A DNA stretch of 45,287 bases from positions 1-45,287 of IMG/VR virus record IMGVR_UViG_3300006100_001303; one strand, given 5' to 3'. Position 1 is the stretch's first letter; each line of letters starts with the position of its first letter. The notes beneath the pieces are model-generated. The model ran no database searches and had not been told where the DNA came from. It saw only the letters and a list, made by a program, of their open reading frames with translations. Position numbers and translations under genes: made by a program. Below, one piece after another: positions 1-7,881 of the stretch. Origin of the DNA: a virus.

Positions 1-276
1 CACCTCGTGTGCAAAACCGAATTCGCATTCTTTGGGATCTAACTTCAGCACAAAGCCGACGTTATAATAGAAATTACGACCGTCAGTGGCTAAGGTAGGT
101 AGCCAATCTGAAGCATCGATAATTTTCAGTCGAGTAGCCAGATTGCCGAAAAACGGATGCCGCAACAGCAGACCGATACGTGCAGTAACTAGACGTTCAA
201 CTGCATCATTCTTTTCTGCAACAGTGTATTCGCGCTTTTCAGCCTTAGCAGTACGCTCTTGTTTCATGACAGTCAT
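1..276 (-). CDS. DUF2201-type putative metallopeptidase/VWA protein, partial (N-terminal 92 aa)
   Basis: The gene runs off the left edge, so only the first 92 codons are visible. After a charged start, the protein reads HPFFGNLATRL, then ATDGRNFYYN, and ends at FAHEV. This matches the N-terminal putative metallopeptidase domain (DUF2201) of bacterial proteins that carry a C-terminal VWA domain; the HE of the expected HExxH motif is the last thing seen. Such proteins are usually encoded beside a MoxR AAA+ ATPase, and the next gene upstream is one. The start at 276 is preferred because TAAGGA lies just before it; an in-frame ATG at 267 is the alternative. The VWA half is not visible and is inferred from family architecture. 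Confidence 0.72.
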   Translation of the reverse strand, partial: MTVMKQERTAKAEKREYTVAEKNDAVERLVTARIGLLLRHPFFGNLATRLKIIDASDWLPTLATDGRNFYYNVGFVLKLDPKECEFGFAHEV

Positions 277-299
277 AAAATATTCCTTAGTGTTTAATG

Positions 300-335
300 T
301 AGTCTAATTGTATAGATATTTACAATGGTTGTCAA
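300..335 (-). promoter_or_regulatory. sigma70-like promoter for the DUF2201/VWA gene
   Basis: On the minus strand TTGACA (330-335) is followed after exactly 17 nt by TACAAT (307-312). Predicted transcription starts near 300, leaving a leader of about 24 nt. The -10 sequence is one arm of an inverted repeat, ATTGTA (307-312) and TACAAT (321-326), separated by 8 nt. Confidence 0.75.
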
Positions 336-348
336 TAGAGACTATATG

Positions 349-374
349 AAAAAGCCCCCGTTAGGGGGCTTTTT
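349..374 (-). terminator. Rho-independent terminator after the MoxR gene
   Basis: Perfect 11-bp inverted repeat, AAAAAGCCCCC (349-359) and GGGGGCTTTTT (364-374), with loop GTTA. The stem ends 1 nt from the stop codon of the MoxR gene. It carries a T-run on both strands and could work in either direction. Confidence 0.88.
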
Positions 375-375
375 A

Positions 376-1455
376 TTACTCCATTGCAGTAATAATGTAC
401 TTACCGTACTTGCCGTGGAATTCATCGAAGCTCTTCAACTTTGATGGATCAAATGGCAGGTTGTATTGGGTAAGTGCAACCTTTGCGCCCATAACCGTAA
501 TTTCAGTAGGGAAGTTATCCATCATAAAGCGGAAGAAGCAATCTGCCTGAGAGTTCCAATCGGCTTCCTTGCGCTCGTGTGCAGTCTGCAATTCGTAACA
601 CATGGAAATAGTCAACGAATACATTGCGGAAATTTCCTTAATGTCCAGTTTCTTAACATTGCCGTTAAGGATATCTTCTGGACGAGGCAACATCTTAGCA
701 ATCTTTCGGTGTGCCATAAACTTGACAGCAAGACCGTCGCCGATAGCACCCGAAACAAGATCAGTTAGAGTACCTTCTGAAAGGTCATCGTCACCGAGCA
801 AGTCCGAAACAAACGACCAAGAACGCGGAGTAGCAAACGAACGACTTGGGCTGCGAGGATCAAAATCGTAAAGATCCTGCTTGGCAAAACCTACATAACC
901 AATGACCTGTTCGTGCAGCTTGTTCTTAACGGCCCATTCCTGCCAATCGTCGAAGCTAGTGCGCAGTTCCAAGTGCAGGAAGCGATTAGCCAGCGGAGCA
1001 GGCATACGATAAGTAACGCCCTTGTCAGTTTCACGGTTACCTGCAGCAACAATGCTGACACCCTTGGGCAAATGATAGCTACCAACTCGACGGTTAAGAA
1101 TCAGCTGATACGCAGCAGCCTGAGTAGCAGGAGCAGCAGAGTTCAACTCGTCAAGGAACAAAATTGCAGTGGATTCTGGATCGCTTGGAAGTTCAATAGG
1201 CGGAGCCCATTCCATCTTATGCGATTCTGGATTGAAGAACGGAATACCCTTAATATCAGTCGGCTCCCAAAGGCTCAAACGAACGTCGATAACTTCGCGA
1301 TCTGCTTCATCGCCGAGCTGCTTAACAATATCACTCTTACCGATACCTGGAGGTCCCCACATAAAGACCGGACGGTTTACCTTAAAACATTTGCGGATTG
1401 CAGCCTTAGCCTCGTTCGGAGTCTGGGTGCGGTTAATACTCATTGATTCTGCCAT
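376..1455 (-). CDS. MoxR-family AAA+ ATPase
   Basis: 359-aa AAA+ ATPase. Walker A GPPGIGKS is at residues 34-41 and Walker B ILFLDE at 98-103, followed by the GNRETDKG/ANRF segment typical of sensor 1 and the arginine-finger region. MoxR proteins act as ATP-driven chaperones that remodel a VWA-domain partner, often for metal-cofactor insertion or complex assembly. The downstream gene encodes exactly such a partner type. The two genes are separated by a strong terminator and the partner has its own promoter, so dosage of the pair may be set independently. The target in the infected cell is unknown. Family assignment is secure; the role is inference. Confidence 0.88.
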   Translation of the reverse strand: MAESMSINRTQTPNEAKAAIRKCFKVNRPVFMWGPPGIGKSDIVKQLGDEADREVIDVRLSLWEPTDIKGIPFFNPESHKMEWAPPIELPSDPESTAILFLDELNSAAPATQAAAYQLILNRRVGSYHLPKGVSIVAAGNRETDKGVTYRMPAPLANRFLHLELRTSFDDWQEWAVKNKLHEQVIGYVGFAKQDLYDFDPRSPSRSFATPRSWSFVSDLLGDDDLSEGTLTDLVSGAIGDGLAVKFMAHRKIAKMLPRPEDILNGNVKKLDIKEISAMYSLTISMCYELQTAHERKEADWNSQADCFFRFMMDNFPTEITVMGAKVALTQYNLPFDPSKLKSFDEFHGKYGKYIITAME

Positions 1456-1501
1456 TTGTGACCTCGTTGTTTAGAGTTGCGTAATTGCTTATTACTCGTG
1501 C

Positions 1502-1530
1502 ATTGTACTGCAAACGTAGGAGGTAGTCAA
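1502..1530 (-). promoter_or_regulatory. sigma70-like promoter for the MoxR gene
   Basis: TTGACT (1525-1530), 17-nt spacer, TACAAT (1502-1507) on the minus strand. Predicted start near 1495 gives a leader of about 40 nt before the ATG at 1455. Confidence 0.75.
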
Positions 1531-1535
1531 GTGGG

Positions 1536-1576
1536 TTTCAAAAATTATTTTTGAAAATATCAATTTTTATTGATAT
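1536..1576 (-). terminator. Two back-to-back hairpins, probable terminator
   Basis: Two perfect hairpins abut each other. 1557-1576 has arms ATATCAAT/ATTGATAT and a 4-nt loop; it spans the stop codon of the 125-aa gene and is followed on the minus strand by TTTTC. 1536-1556 has arms TTTCAAAAA/TTTTTGAAA and a 3-nt loop. Both stems are AT-rich, so termination strength is uncertain. Confidence 0.5.
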
Positions 1577-1944
1577 GCAATATTCATTGCTTTGGCAAGA
1601 CCAAATTTTTGAATATCACCGCTGAACAGTATTAATTGAACAGCAGTTTTTTCTTTGAACACAATGATAGATTTTTTGTTGAAATAATATGGACCATCGA
1701 TGAATCGATCTAACCAAAGCATGACTTGATTAGTTATGGTTAGATCTTTTGGAAATTCGATCTCATAACTTTTCATTTCTAATTTTTCTTTAAAAAGGGA
1801 ATAGCCTTCGTCTGTTAAACGAAGGCCACTGCTCTTTCGTGGATTCTGCCATATTGAATTATAAGTCTTAGCGTAACTACCGCTGTCGATACCTACACCT
1901 AGATGATCACAAACAATTTTAGTTAATTGTTGCTTGATATCCAT
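1567..1944 (-). CDS. Hypothetical protein (125 aa)
   Basis: No family recognised. The protein is soluble-looking and mixed in charge, with no membrane segment. It begins MDIKQQLTKIVCDHLG and contains GLRLTDEGYSLFKEKLE, which could be a small winged-helix-like or DNA-contacting element, but this is weak. It is the last gene of the long operon that starts near 7809. It overlaps the upstream gene by one base (TAATG), which suggests coupled translation. Confidence 0.7.
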   Translation of the reverse strand: MDIKQQLTKIVCDHLGVGIDSGSYAKTYNSIWQNPRKSSGLRLTDEGYSLFKEKLEMKSYEIEFPKDLTITNQVMLWLDRFIDGPYYFNKKSIIVFKEKTAVQLILFSGDIQKFGLAKAMNIAYQ

Positions 1945-2228
1945 TAGTCGAGCTTTTCACCTGCAGTCAGTTTAAACACTCCAAAGTCTGCACAATTGAA
2001 TAACTTGTTTAGTTTTTCCGCAAGATTAATTGCATGTCCGCTATTGGAGAATGAAACTTTCTTATATTTAGGTCCTAGCTGGTGTCCGAGGACACTAGTA
2101 GTTTTAAGGTTAACTGGCTTATCTTTATAAAAAACAGCCCAGATTGCTTCGGCTTCTAGGACTTGTTCGGTTTTATATGTTTTTTTATTCGTTATTTCGA
2201 GCAAAATGTTTGGTTTTGGCCTAGACAT
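1944..2228 (-). CDS. Hypothetical protein (94 aa)
   Basis: Small basic protein of unknown function, beginning MSRPKPNILLEITNKKTYK. No membrane segment or known motif. It has its own upstream control elements: a possible late-promoter octamer (2260-2267) and a hairpin that places the ribosome-binding site in its loop (2230-2258). It is one of the few genes in this operon with a real upstream gap. Confidence 0.68.
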   Translation of the reverse strand: MSRPKPNILLEITNKKTYKTEQVLEAEAIWAVFYKDKPVNLKTTSVLGHQLGPKYKKVSFSNSGHAINLAEKLNKLFNCADFGVFKLTAGEKLD

Positions 2229-2229
2229 G

Positions 2230-2258
2230 CAGCGTACCTCTTATTAATATATACGCTG
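2230..2258 (-). promoter_or_regulatory. 5' leader hairpin with the ribosome-binding site in the loop
   Basis: Perfect 7-bp stem CAGCGTA (2230-2236) / TACGCTG (2252-2258) with a 15-nt loop. The loop contains the AAGAGG ribosome-binding site of the 94-aa gene, whose ATG starts at 2228. The structure could expose or regulate the site; there is no functional proof. Confidence 0.45.
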
Positions 2259-2259
2259 T

Positions 2260-2267
2260 TATTTATT
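2260..2267 (-). promoter_or_regulatory. Candidate phage late-promoter octamer (AATAAATA)
   Basis: Minus-strand AATAAATA fits the relaxed NATAAATA late motif of marine T4-like phages, 32 nt before the ATG at 2228. Only one short motif supports it and the motif also occurs by chance inside genes. Confidence 0.3.
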
Positions 2268-2273
2268 ACATTC

Positions 2274-2498
2274 TTATAAAGATCCGCCGTCCATCTTAAT
2301 GGTGATATCACCTTGCTGTTGTAGATTGAATGCAATGGCATCTAAATCGCCTGCTAGACGCGTCATTACTACTGCTAGAGATTCTTCGAGCAAAATGACG
2401 TCATTTATTGACAAATTGAGGCTCTTTTGTCCGCTTTTTCGAGCGATTCTGGCCTTTTCTAGGAACATTTCGATAGGTAATGTATTCAAGGGTTGCAT
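2274..2498 (-). CDS. Hypothetical protein (74 aa)
   Basis: Small protein beginning MQPLNTLPIEMFLEKARIAR. It is largely helical in appearance, with a Leu-rich central part and no Cys or membrane segment. It overlaps the end of the 163-aa gene by 13 nt. No family recognised. Confidence 0.65.
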   Translation of the reverse strand: MQPLNTLPIEMFLEKARIARKSGQKSLNLSINDVILLEESLAVVMTRLAGDLDAIAFNLQQQGDITIKMDGGSL

Positions 2499-2977
2499 TG
2501 GTCTTTACTCACTGAATTTAGCACAGTCCTCATTTCAAGGTCTGTTTTGAATGGACCTTTATAAGGATACCGTTCGAGTGTAATTAACTTAGGACAAAAG
2601 CTCTTAACCCATCCTTTGCGGAATTGAATTACGTAATAGCCTGCACAATATAGGCTTTTACTCTTGGAACTTTTTGCATAGATCGGCAAACGTTTTTGAA
2701 CATTCCATAGTGGACCGTATGCTTTACCGTTAGTTGGAAATCCGTAAATTTCGGTAGGCAAAGGAGGCTTTGTTACTTTTTCTTTCTTTGAGATATCTTC
2801 GGAAAGAGTTATACCAAATCTTTCCTTGATTTCTTTTAGATCGTGTACTTCGAATTTTTGACCACGGCACAATAAGCTATACCCTTTTTTCTCTTTGCTA
2901 AGGGTAGCTAATTTTTCTCCGCCGTTTTCTAGAATCCAAAATTTATTTGGAACTAGTACTTTTGCTCTCGTAATCAT
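2486..2977 (-). CDS. Hypothetical protein (163 aa)
   Basis: Basic protein of unknown function with two similar-looking beta-rich stretches (LLCRGQKFEVHDL and YCAGYYVIQFRKGWVK). It overlaps the RNase H gene by 4 nt (ATGA), so it is probably translated together with it. No domain recognised. Confidence 0.7.
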   Translation of the reverse strand: MITRAKVLVPNKFWILENGGEKLATLSKEKKGYSLLCRGQKFEVHDLKEIKERFGITLSEDISKKEKVTKPPLPTEIYGFPTNGKAYGPLWNVQKRLPIYAKSSKSKSLYCAGYYVIQFRKGWVKSFCPKLITLERYPYKGPFKTDLEMRTVLNSVSKDQCNP

Positions 2978-3960
2978 TGGTGATACCTTGCGTTTAGCGG
3001 CTCTGCATAACTTTGTACTTGTTCACTGACTTTGACAAGATCGTGCTGGCCGCAAAATTTCATAAGTCGAATACCGACTTGACTAATATTCTTTTCTTTG
3101 TCGATTTCTGCCTGGATTGTTTCTACAATTTGCAGTTTAACATCATCGGGTTGAGCCTTAAGGTCGCAAAGAACAATGTTTCGATTGTAGTCCTCTAGAA
3201 CGCGATGTTCTTTACCTTCGTGATCAGTCCACCGTTGAAGCATTAGATTATTCCATGCCCACCCTTTAGAGTTGCGATCTGCAAATGCTTCTTGCAATCC
3301 GACTTTATTTTTAGTGCCTTTTTCACGAACACCTGGGTATGCACTGAACACATTATCGCTGGTATCGCCGCGCATACATTTCTTGAACAACTGCCATTCT
3401 GGCTCAGGAGCAGGTTTAATTTCGCCTGTCTTTTTGTCCTTGATCGGTTTACCTTTGTCGTCGAAGTAACCTTCGTGAGTAATGGTCATATTCATTACAC
3501 CGTTGTACTGTTTTACATTGGGCGCAATTAATTGTGCAAAATCACCGTCTGTTGAGATAATAACATGATTGTCATTAGGGTGAGCAGCGATCCACCCTGC
3601 GATTAGATCGTCGGCTTCGAGATTGGGATGGCGCAGTACGGAGCAATTAGTTTTTTCGTTGATGTATTCTTTAAACACATCAAATGTTTCCCAAAACAGC
3701 TTTTCTTCTTCAGCTTCTCGAACTGAATGAGCAGCACGAGCATCACTGCGATTACGCTTATATGGCTCATAATAATCTTTGCGCCACGAACGACCTTCGA
3801 GGCAGAAAACAACATGTTTGCCATCAAAGTCTGCCCACGCTTTTCGAATAGAACTAAGAATAACGTGCAGGCTCATTCCGACTTTTTCGTGAGCATCGCC
3901 GCGCATAGCATGCCGTGCTCTAAAAAATGTATTCGCAGTATCTACTAGAATATATGTCAT
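2974..3960 (-). CDS. rnh: 5'-3' exonuclease / RNase H (T4 Rnh type, FEN family)
   Basis: 328-aa FEN/PIN-type nuclease. The acidic metal-binding residues are in place: ILVDTAN at the N-terminus, LEADDLIAGW in the middle and STDGDFAQL soon after. A helix-hairpin-helix-like region follows (GDTSDNVFSAYPGVREKG). T4 RNase H removes RNA primers and adjacent DNA from lagging-strand fragments, working with gp32 and the clamp, which fits the polymerase and clamp genes in this window. Length is close to T4 Rnh (about 305 aa). It overlaps its neighbours on both sides. Confidence 0.86.
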   Translation of the reverse strand: MTYILVDTANTFFRARHAMRGDAHEKVGMSLHVILSSIRKAWADFDGKHVVFCLEGRSWRKDYYEPYKRNRSDARAAHSVREAEEEKLFWETFDVFKEYINEKTNCSVLRHPNLEADDLIAGWIAAHPNDNHVIISTDGDFAQLIAPNVKQYNGVMNMTITHEGYFDDKGKPIKDKKTGEIKPAPEPEWQLFKKCMRGDTSDNVFSAYPGVREKGTKNKVGLQEAFADRNSKGWAWNNLMLQRWTDHEGKEHRVLEDYNRNIVLCDLKAQPDDVKLQIVETIQAEIDKEKNISQVGIRLMKFCGQHDLVKVSEQVQSYAEPLNARYHQ

Positions 3961-4343
3961 TATCCGATTTCGCTCTTTCCGTTTCCGAGATTGTTGACAT
4001 TAACGTAACCGCCGTATCTACGGTCCATTGGTAACCCTTCGTCGTTGCCGATTTCTCGGCAAAGGTCTTGAAACCATTTATCGACGAGTTCTTCGTCTGT
4101 ACCGCCTGTGTAGCCTGCCTCGCGTAATGACACAATAAAATATTCATTCCAGTCGAGTTCAAAAAAACCATTCTTAGGATTTTCTTGATTAACCTGCACA
4201 TCAATTACAGCTACCCACGGTTCTTTATTTGCGTTAGCAATTTCTTTTGGAGTTAGCGGAGTACTAGGTACAGTATATTTTTCAGCTTCTTTCTCTGCAC
4301 CCTTACCGGTAAACCAATTTATGAATCTATCAAACATTGTCAT
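3960..4343 (-). CDS. Hypothetical protein (127 aa)
   Basis: Begins MTMFDRFINWFTGKGAEKEAE, a short amphipathic N-terminus followed by a soluble acidic domain that ends in a Gly/Asn-rich tail (GGYVNVNNLGNGKSEIG). No family recognised. It lies between queE and the RNase H gene, with a one-base overlap to the latter. Confidence 0.7.
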   Translation of the reverse strand: MTMFDRFINWFTGKGAEKEAEKYTVPSTPLTPKEIANANKEPWVAVIDVQVNQENPKNGFFELDWNEYFIVSLREAGYTGGTDEELVDKWFQDLCREIGNDEGLPMDRRYGGYVNVNNLGNGKSEIG

Positions 4344-4346
4344 TCC

Positions 4347-5189
4347 TTATGTAGCCCAAGCGTTCTTAAACAACGGCACTTGCAAACGATCACTATAACG
4401 CAAACCGTGTTGCAGTGCAAGCAATGCGACATTCTTATTATTTAATGCATACACGCTTTCTACACCACCTACGGGCATTAAGTAGATCGGACCGTTAAAT
4501 CCTGCATTACGATATAAGTTTGATACTTCTAACGCTTCGTTGGCATCGTCTTCGGTGGCAACTACAAACTTGAGATAAGCATAGCCTACCTGTTCGTAAT
4601 CGCAGACAATTTCTGGCCGGATTGCTTCTTCGCGCTTTTCGCCACTGACACTTAGCTTAGGACTTACACTAAATGTAATTTCTCTAGCATTGTCTTGTTG
4701 CTGCCATTCGATTAGATACTGCTTAAATCCATTATCTAATTCTTGCGTACCATTTGTTTCGAACGTGATTTCTTTAAGATTACGCATCTTGAAATTGCCG
4801 AGCAATTCTGGATATGAACGCTGCCAACCTAGCAGCGGCTCGCCGCCCGTGATAACAAGGTGCTCATCGCGCCATTCGTTATACGGAAGAAGTCCCAAGA
4901 TGCGATCTACGATCTCACCCGTTTCTACCTGCGGGGACAGACCTTTAAAACGCGGGTCCCAAGATGCGTAACTATCACAGCCTGTGGTGACAAGTGGAAG
5001 AGTGTGATACTCTGTATACTGTGTTGGATCAAGAGAGGATGCTTCGGTGCTCAATTCTCCCTTGGGCATTCCGAAGCCAGCGCACTTGAAATTGCAACCA
5101 AATGTGCGTAAGAAGATTGAAGGGACACCCATATATCGACCTTCGCCTTGAATACTATAAAATAATTCTGCTAGTTTAATCTTGCTCAT
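4347..5189 (-). CDS. queE: QueE-like 7-carboxy-7-deazaguanine synthase (radical SAM)
   Basis: 280 aa. The N-terminus FYSIQGEGRYMGVPSIFLR and the later VITGGEPLL are QueE/radical-SAM signatures. QueE converts 6-carboxy-tetrahydropterin to 7-carboxy-7-deazaguanine using SAM and a [4Fe-4S] cluster. The usual compact CxxxCxxC is not compact here: C32 and C36 are followed by AGFGMP, and the third cysteine appears at C71 in GCDSYASWDP, which aligns with the WCDT..SWDP of normal QueE. The motif is thus CX3CX34C, with an insertion of about 30 residues. The gene sits in the operon with guaC and the phosphoribosyltransferase, overlapping the 57-aa gene by ATGA. Together with folE, the queD-like gene and dpdA it points to DNA base modification. 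Confidence 0.88.
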   Translation of the reverse strand: MSKIKLAELFYSIQGEGRYMGVPSIFLRTFGCNFKCAGFGMPKGELSTEASSLDPTQYTEYHTLPLVTTGCDSYASWDPRFKGLSPQVETGEIVDRILGLLPYNEWRDEHLVITGGEPLLGWQRSYPELLGNFKMRNLKEITFETNGTQELDNGFKQYLIEWQQQDNAREITFSVSPKLSVSGEKREEAIRPEIVCDYEQVGYAYLKFVVATEDDANEALEVSNLYRNAGFNGPIYLMPVGGVESVYALNNKNVALLALQHGLRYSDRLQVPLFKNAWAT

Positions 5190-5359
5190 TCGCCGTCACC
5201 TGATTCATCTAATCCAAGAAGGTATCCTTCGAGATGCCCTTTAGAATGGCCTGCATAAAATGCATGACCCATCCATTTTTCGACTTCTTCTGAAATTTCA
5301 GGAAAGTCGCTGAAGTCTTTTGTACGTTGAAGTTCGATCCATTGTTGAAATTCGTTCAT
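5186..5359 (-). CDS. Hypothetical small protein (57 aa)
   Basis: A 57-codon frame beginning MNEFQQWIELQRTKDFSDFP fills the gap exactly. Its ATG follows directly on the stop codon of the 187-aa gene, and its TGA overlaps the queE ATG (ATGA). It is acidic at both ends with a GHAFYAGHSKGHLEGY centre. The tight coupling on both sides is the main support. Function unknown. Confidence 0.72.
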   Translation of the reverse strand: MNEFQQWIELQRTKDFSDFPEISEEVEKWMGHAFYAGHSKGHLEGYLLGLDESGDGE

Positions 5360-5923
5360 TTAATCTTTGCCCTTTAGACTATCTATAATTACTTTTCTTT
5401 CACGATTATACACTTGATCTTTCAAAAAGTCAAGCAGTTCGTCGTGCTGCATTGTTTCGGCTTTATTTAGAATATTCTTACAGGCCAGCATGTAATATCT
5501 ACTTCTAGCCGCCGCCTTAAATTTTGCTTGATCTTCTACATGGAACTGCAAGCATTGTCTGAAAACTTCTGCAGCCTGCGAAGGAGTTCCGCTCCACTTA
5601 ACATCTCCTTCTGGAGTAATTCTTACGACTTCTTTATTTCCCTGCGAATTGAACGTAATTCCGGTATTTTGAAAACTCGAACTAAAATTCATTCCTGTGG
5701 AGTAATAATGCGTAGGTGAAGTATATCCAGTAACGCCATTTGTTACGGTAAGTTTTGTCATAGTGCTTGCCCATTTATTTCGAATGATGAATTCTCTTGC
5801 GTTTGAATTACTCATCATTGCTGCACTTTCAACATGTAGAATTAATGAACTCAACCTAGATAGCAGATAGATAATTTTAGGAAGAATTTTAACTTTTATT
5901 TTTGCTTTAACTAATTCAAACAT
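5360..5923 (-). CDS. Hypothetical protein (up to 187 aa; start uncertain)
   Basis: The first 35 residues are basic and hydrophobic (IIYLLSRLSSLILHV) and could be a membrane or signal segment. The ATG at 5923 has no visible ribosome-binding site, so a start at MMSNSNAREF (about residue 36) or later is possible. The middle contains VVRITPEGDVKWSGTPSQAA, a short motif seen in small phage proteins, followed by a helical C-terminal part. Function unknown. It lies between guaC and the 57-aa gene. Confidence 0.6.
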   Translation of the reverse strand: MFELVKAKIKVKILPKIIYLLSRLSSLILHVESAAMMSNSNAREFIIRNKWASTMTKLTVTNGVTGYTSPTHYYSTGMNFSSSFQNTGITFNSQGNKEVVRITPEGDVKWSGTPSQAAEVFRQCLQFHVEDQAKFKAAARSRYYMLACKNILNKAETMQHDELLDFLKDQVYNRERKVIIDSLKGKD

Positions 5924-5928
5924 TTGAT

Positions 5929-6987
5929 TTACTTTGAAAACACCCTGTTAAACTGATTATTAACTCGCACAAAAGTAGTGCATTTGCTTAACTGTTTTAA
6001 ATTTTCTGCACCGACGTATGTGCAAGTGCTGCGCAATCCGCCGAGTATATCTTGTAGGGTGCTTGTAATTGGCCCTTTATAAGGTACTTCTACAGTCCGA
6101 CCTTCTGAACTTCTATACTCGGCGACTCCACCGTGGTGTTTTTTCATTGCAGTTTCGCTGCTCATTCCGTAGAATTGTACACAACGATCTCCGATTATAA
6201 TAGGTTTACCTTCATCAGTATGCCCGGACTGCTTCCAACGAGTAACTATTGTGCCACCGCCTTCGTCGTGACCGGCAAGCATTCCGCCGAGCATTACAAA
6301 GTCAGCACCTGCACCAAATGCTTTAGCCACATCTCCGGGACAAGTGCATCCACCATCAGCAATAATATGCCCGCCCAAGCCATGAGCGGCATCAGCGCAC
6401 TCAATAATCGCGGACAGTTGGGGATAACCGACACCAGTTTGGATCCTAGTTGTGCAAACACTACCAGGCCCAATGCCCACTTTAATAATATCAGCTCCAC
6501 GTAAAATTAACTCCTGTGTCATATCTGCGGTAACAACATTGCCCGCAATGATAGTGTGTTCGGGAAAAGTTCTGCGAACCAGTGCAACAAAGTCACCGAA
6601 TGATTCACTATAACCGTTAGCAACATCAATGCAGATAAAATGAACATACGGATATGTTTGCATTAGAAGTTGCAAGCGTTCAAAGTCCTTGTCGCTAGTG
6701 CCAGTGCTAACTGCAAATCTATGAGGATTTAATCCAAAAGGAATTTCAACAGTATCTTTGGTTAAGCAGGTAAACAACTCGTAATTTTGCAATGATTCTG
6801 CCATTTTGACGGTGCCGACTCCGTCCATATTGGCAGCCATAATAGGAACGCCTCTCCACGCTCGACTGCTATGTTTGAATGTATATTCACGCCGAAGATC
6901 TACATCTTTGCGACTAGTCAGGGTTGATCGCTTTGGGCGAATTAACACATCTTCAAAGTCTAATAAAATTTCTGGCTCAATCCTCAT
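5929..6987 (-). CDS. guaC: GMP reductase
   Basis: 352 aa, the length of bacterial GuaC (about 346) and without the CBS domains of IMP dehydrogenase. The catalytic loop [10 protein letters not shown] carries the active-site Cys, IIADGGC the phosphate-site Asp/Gly, and [17 protein letters not shown] and [15 protein letters not shown] match the GuaC C-terminal flap region closely. The enzyme converts GMP to IMP and ammonia with NADPH. It overlaps the phosphoribosyltransferase gene by 4 nt and is co-transcribed with queE. A phage GMP reductase could lower the guanine nucleotide pool or recycle guanine released during DNA base exchange; both roles are inference. Confidence 0.9.
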   Translation of the reverse strand: MRIEPEILLDFEDVLIRPKRSTLTSRKDVDLRREYTFKHSSRAWRGVPIMAANMDGVGTVKMAESLQNYELFTCLTKDTVEIPFGLNPHRFAVSTGTSDKDFERLQLLMQTYPYVHFICIDVANGYSESFGDFVALVRRTFPEHTIIAGNVVTADMTQELILRGADIIKVGIGPGSVCTTRIQTGVGYPQLSAIIECADAAHGLGGHIIADGGCTCPGDVAKAFGAGADFVMLGGMLAGHDEGGGTIVTRWKQSGHTDEGKPIIIGDRCVQFYGMSSETAMKKHHGGVAEYRSSEGRTVEVPYKGPITSTLQDILGGLRSTCTYVGAENLKQLSKCTTFVRVNNQFNRVFSK

Positions 6988-7532
6988 TTAGCCCACCACT
7001 CTTCCCAAGGAAAATCAACCCAAACATCGTCTTCAGCTTTGTTGATTTCGATTGCATTATGATCAGTTTTGAAGTTGCTCGATAGATTGTCTACAAGAAC
7101 TGCGAATCGTACATTTTTGTGCCAAACAGTATCCCATGATGACTCGTGTGGTAAGCAGCATCCTTGCCAATCGTTTTTAATCCATTCAAAGGTTGCACCG
7201 GTATCGTTAATGTCGTCGACGATGAGGATATTTTTACGCTTCTTGATATCCCAACGACAGTTGCCATACAAGTGCCGTTCGTCTTCGTTTACATAACCAA
7301 ATGCTTCGTCGGCCATCCAAGCGTTAGTTTCTGTATCCTCGTTGTCACGCAGGCACACTTTTAAAGTATTCATCGGAACATCGAAATAATGACTGATCAT
7401 TACAGCAGGAATTAAACCACCGCGTGTTAGTCCTACAACATAATCTGGGCGCCAGTTACTATTGGCAATATCTCGACATAGTTTAGCTGTGTATGCACTA
7501 ATGTGATTGTGTGTAAGTGTGAGCTTTTTCAT
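6984..7532 (-). CDS. Purine phosphoribosyltransferase (xanthine/guanine/hypoxanthine type)
   Basis: 182 aa type-I phosphoribosyltransferase. The PRPP-binding motif [14 protein letters not shown] is intact, the N-terminal loop [14 protein letters not shown] matches the Gpt/HGPRT pyrophosphate loop, and the end VDFPWEEWW resembles the FPWE ending of xanthine-guanine phosphoribosyltransferases. These enzymes join a free purine base to PRPP to give the nucleotide. The base specificity cannot be read from sequence. The 4-nt overlap with guaC implies that its product (possibly GMP) is the next enzyme's substrate. Confidence 0.83.
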   Translation of the reverse strand: MKKLTLTHNHISAYTAKLCRDIANSNWRPDYVVGLTRGGLIPAVMISHYFDVPMNTLKVCLRDNEDTETNAWMADEAFGYVNEDERHLYGNCRWDIKKRKNILIVDDINDTGATFEWIKNDWQGCCLPHESSWDTVWHKNVRFAVLVDNLSSNFKTDHNAIEINKAEDDVWVDFPWEEWWAK

Positions 7533-7533
7533 A

Positions 7534-7809
7534 TTACCTCCGCAGGCATTCCATGGTAATCATTTTACCAAGTTCTTGGCCTAAATCTTGTTCATCAGTG
7601 ACAATAAAAAGTCGATTGTTATTAGAATCTCTTGTAACATCGTACTGCCTTGATTCAATAACAAATCCACCTGCTGCCCTATGAACTGTAATGTTCATAC
7701 CGTTTGCGCTAATGGTATCTCGACTTACTGAAGCATAAGATGCTTTTTCTAACGGATACTCTTCACTGCTATCTAACCAGTTCTTTACTTTTCTTTTAAA
7801 CCAACTCAT
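7534..7809 (-). CDS. Hypothetical protein (91 aa)
   Basis: First gene of the operon that contains the phosphoribosyltransferase, guaC and queE. It begins MSWFKRKVKNWLDSSEEYPL, a short amphipathic basic helix, then a beta-rich domain (GMNITVHRAAGGFVIESRQYD). AGGAG lies 11 nt before the ATG, a long spacing. No family recognised. Confidence 0.7.
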   Translation of the reverse strand: MSWFKRKVKNWLDSSEEYPLEKASYASVSRDTISANGMNITVHRAAGGFVIESRQYDVTRDSNNNRLFIVTDEQDLGQELGKMITMECLRR

Positions 7810-7881
7810 AGCGGCGCGAACTCCTGCTGTAGTTTACTTTGTTTCTTGATTATTTTTCCCATTTGTCACAACACCCATTTT

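Noticed and set aside
913-1446. Long plus-strand frame inside the MoxR gene (177 codons)
   Set aside because: It is an antisense shadow of the MoxR gene with no ribosome-binding site or recognisable product.
7806-7862. 18-codon minus-strand frame in the leader of the 91-aa gene, overlapping its start by ATGA
   Set aside because: No ribosome-binding site and too short to support; the overlap alone could be chance.
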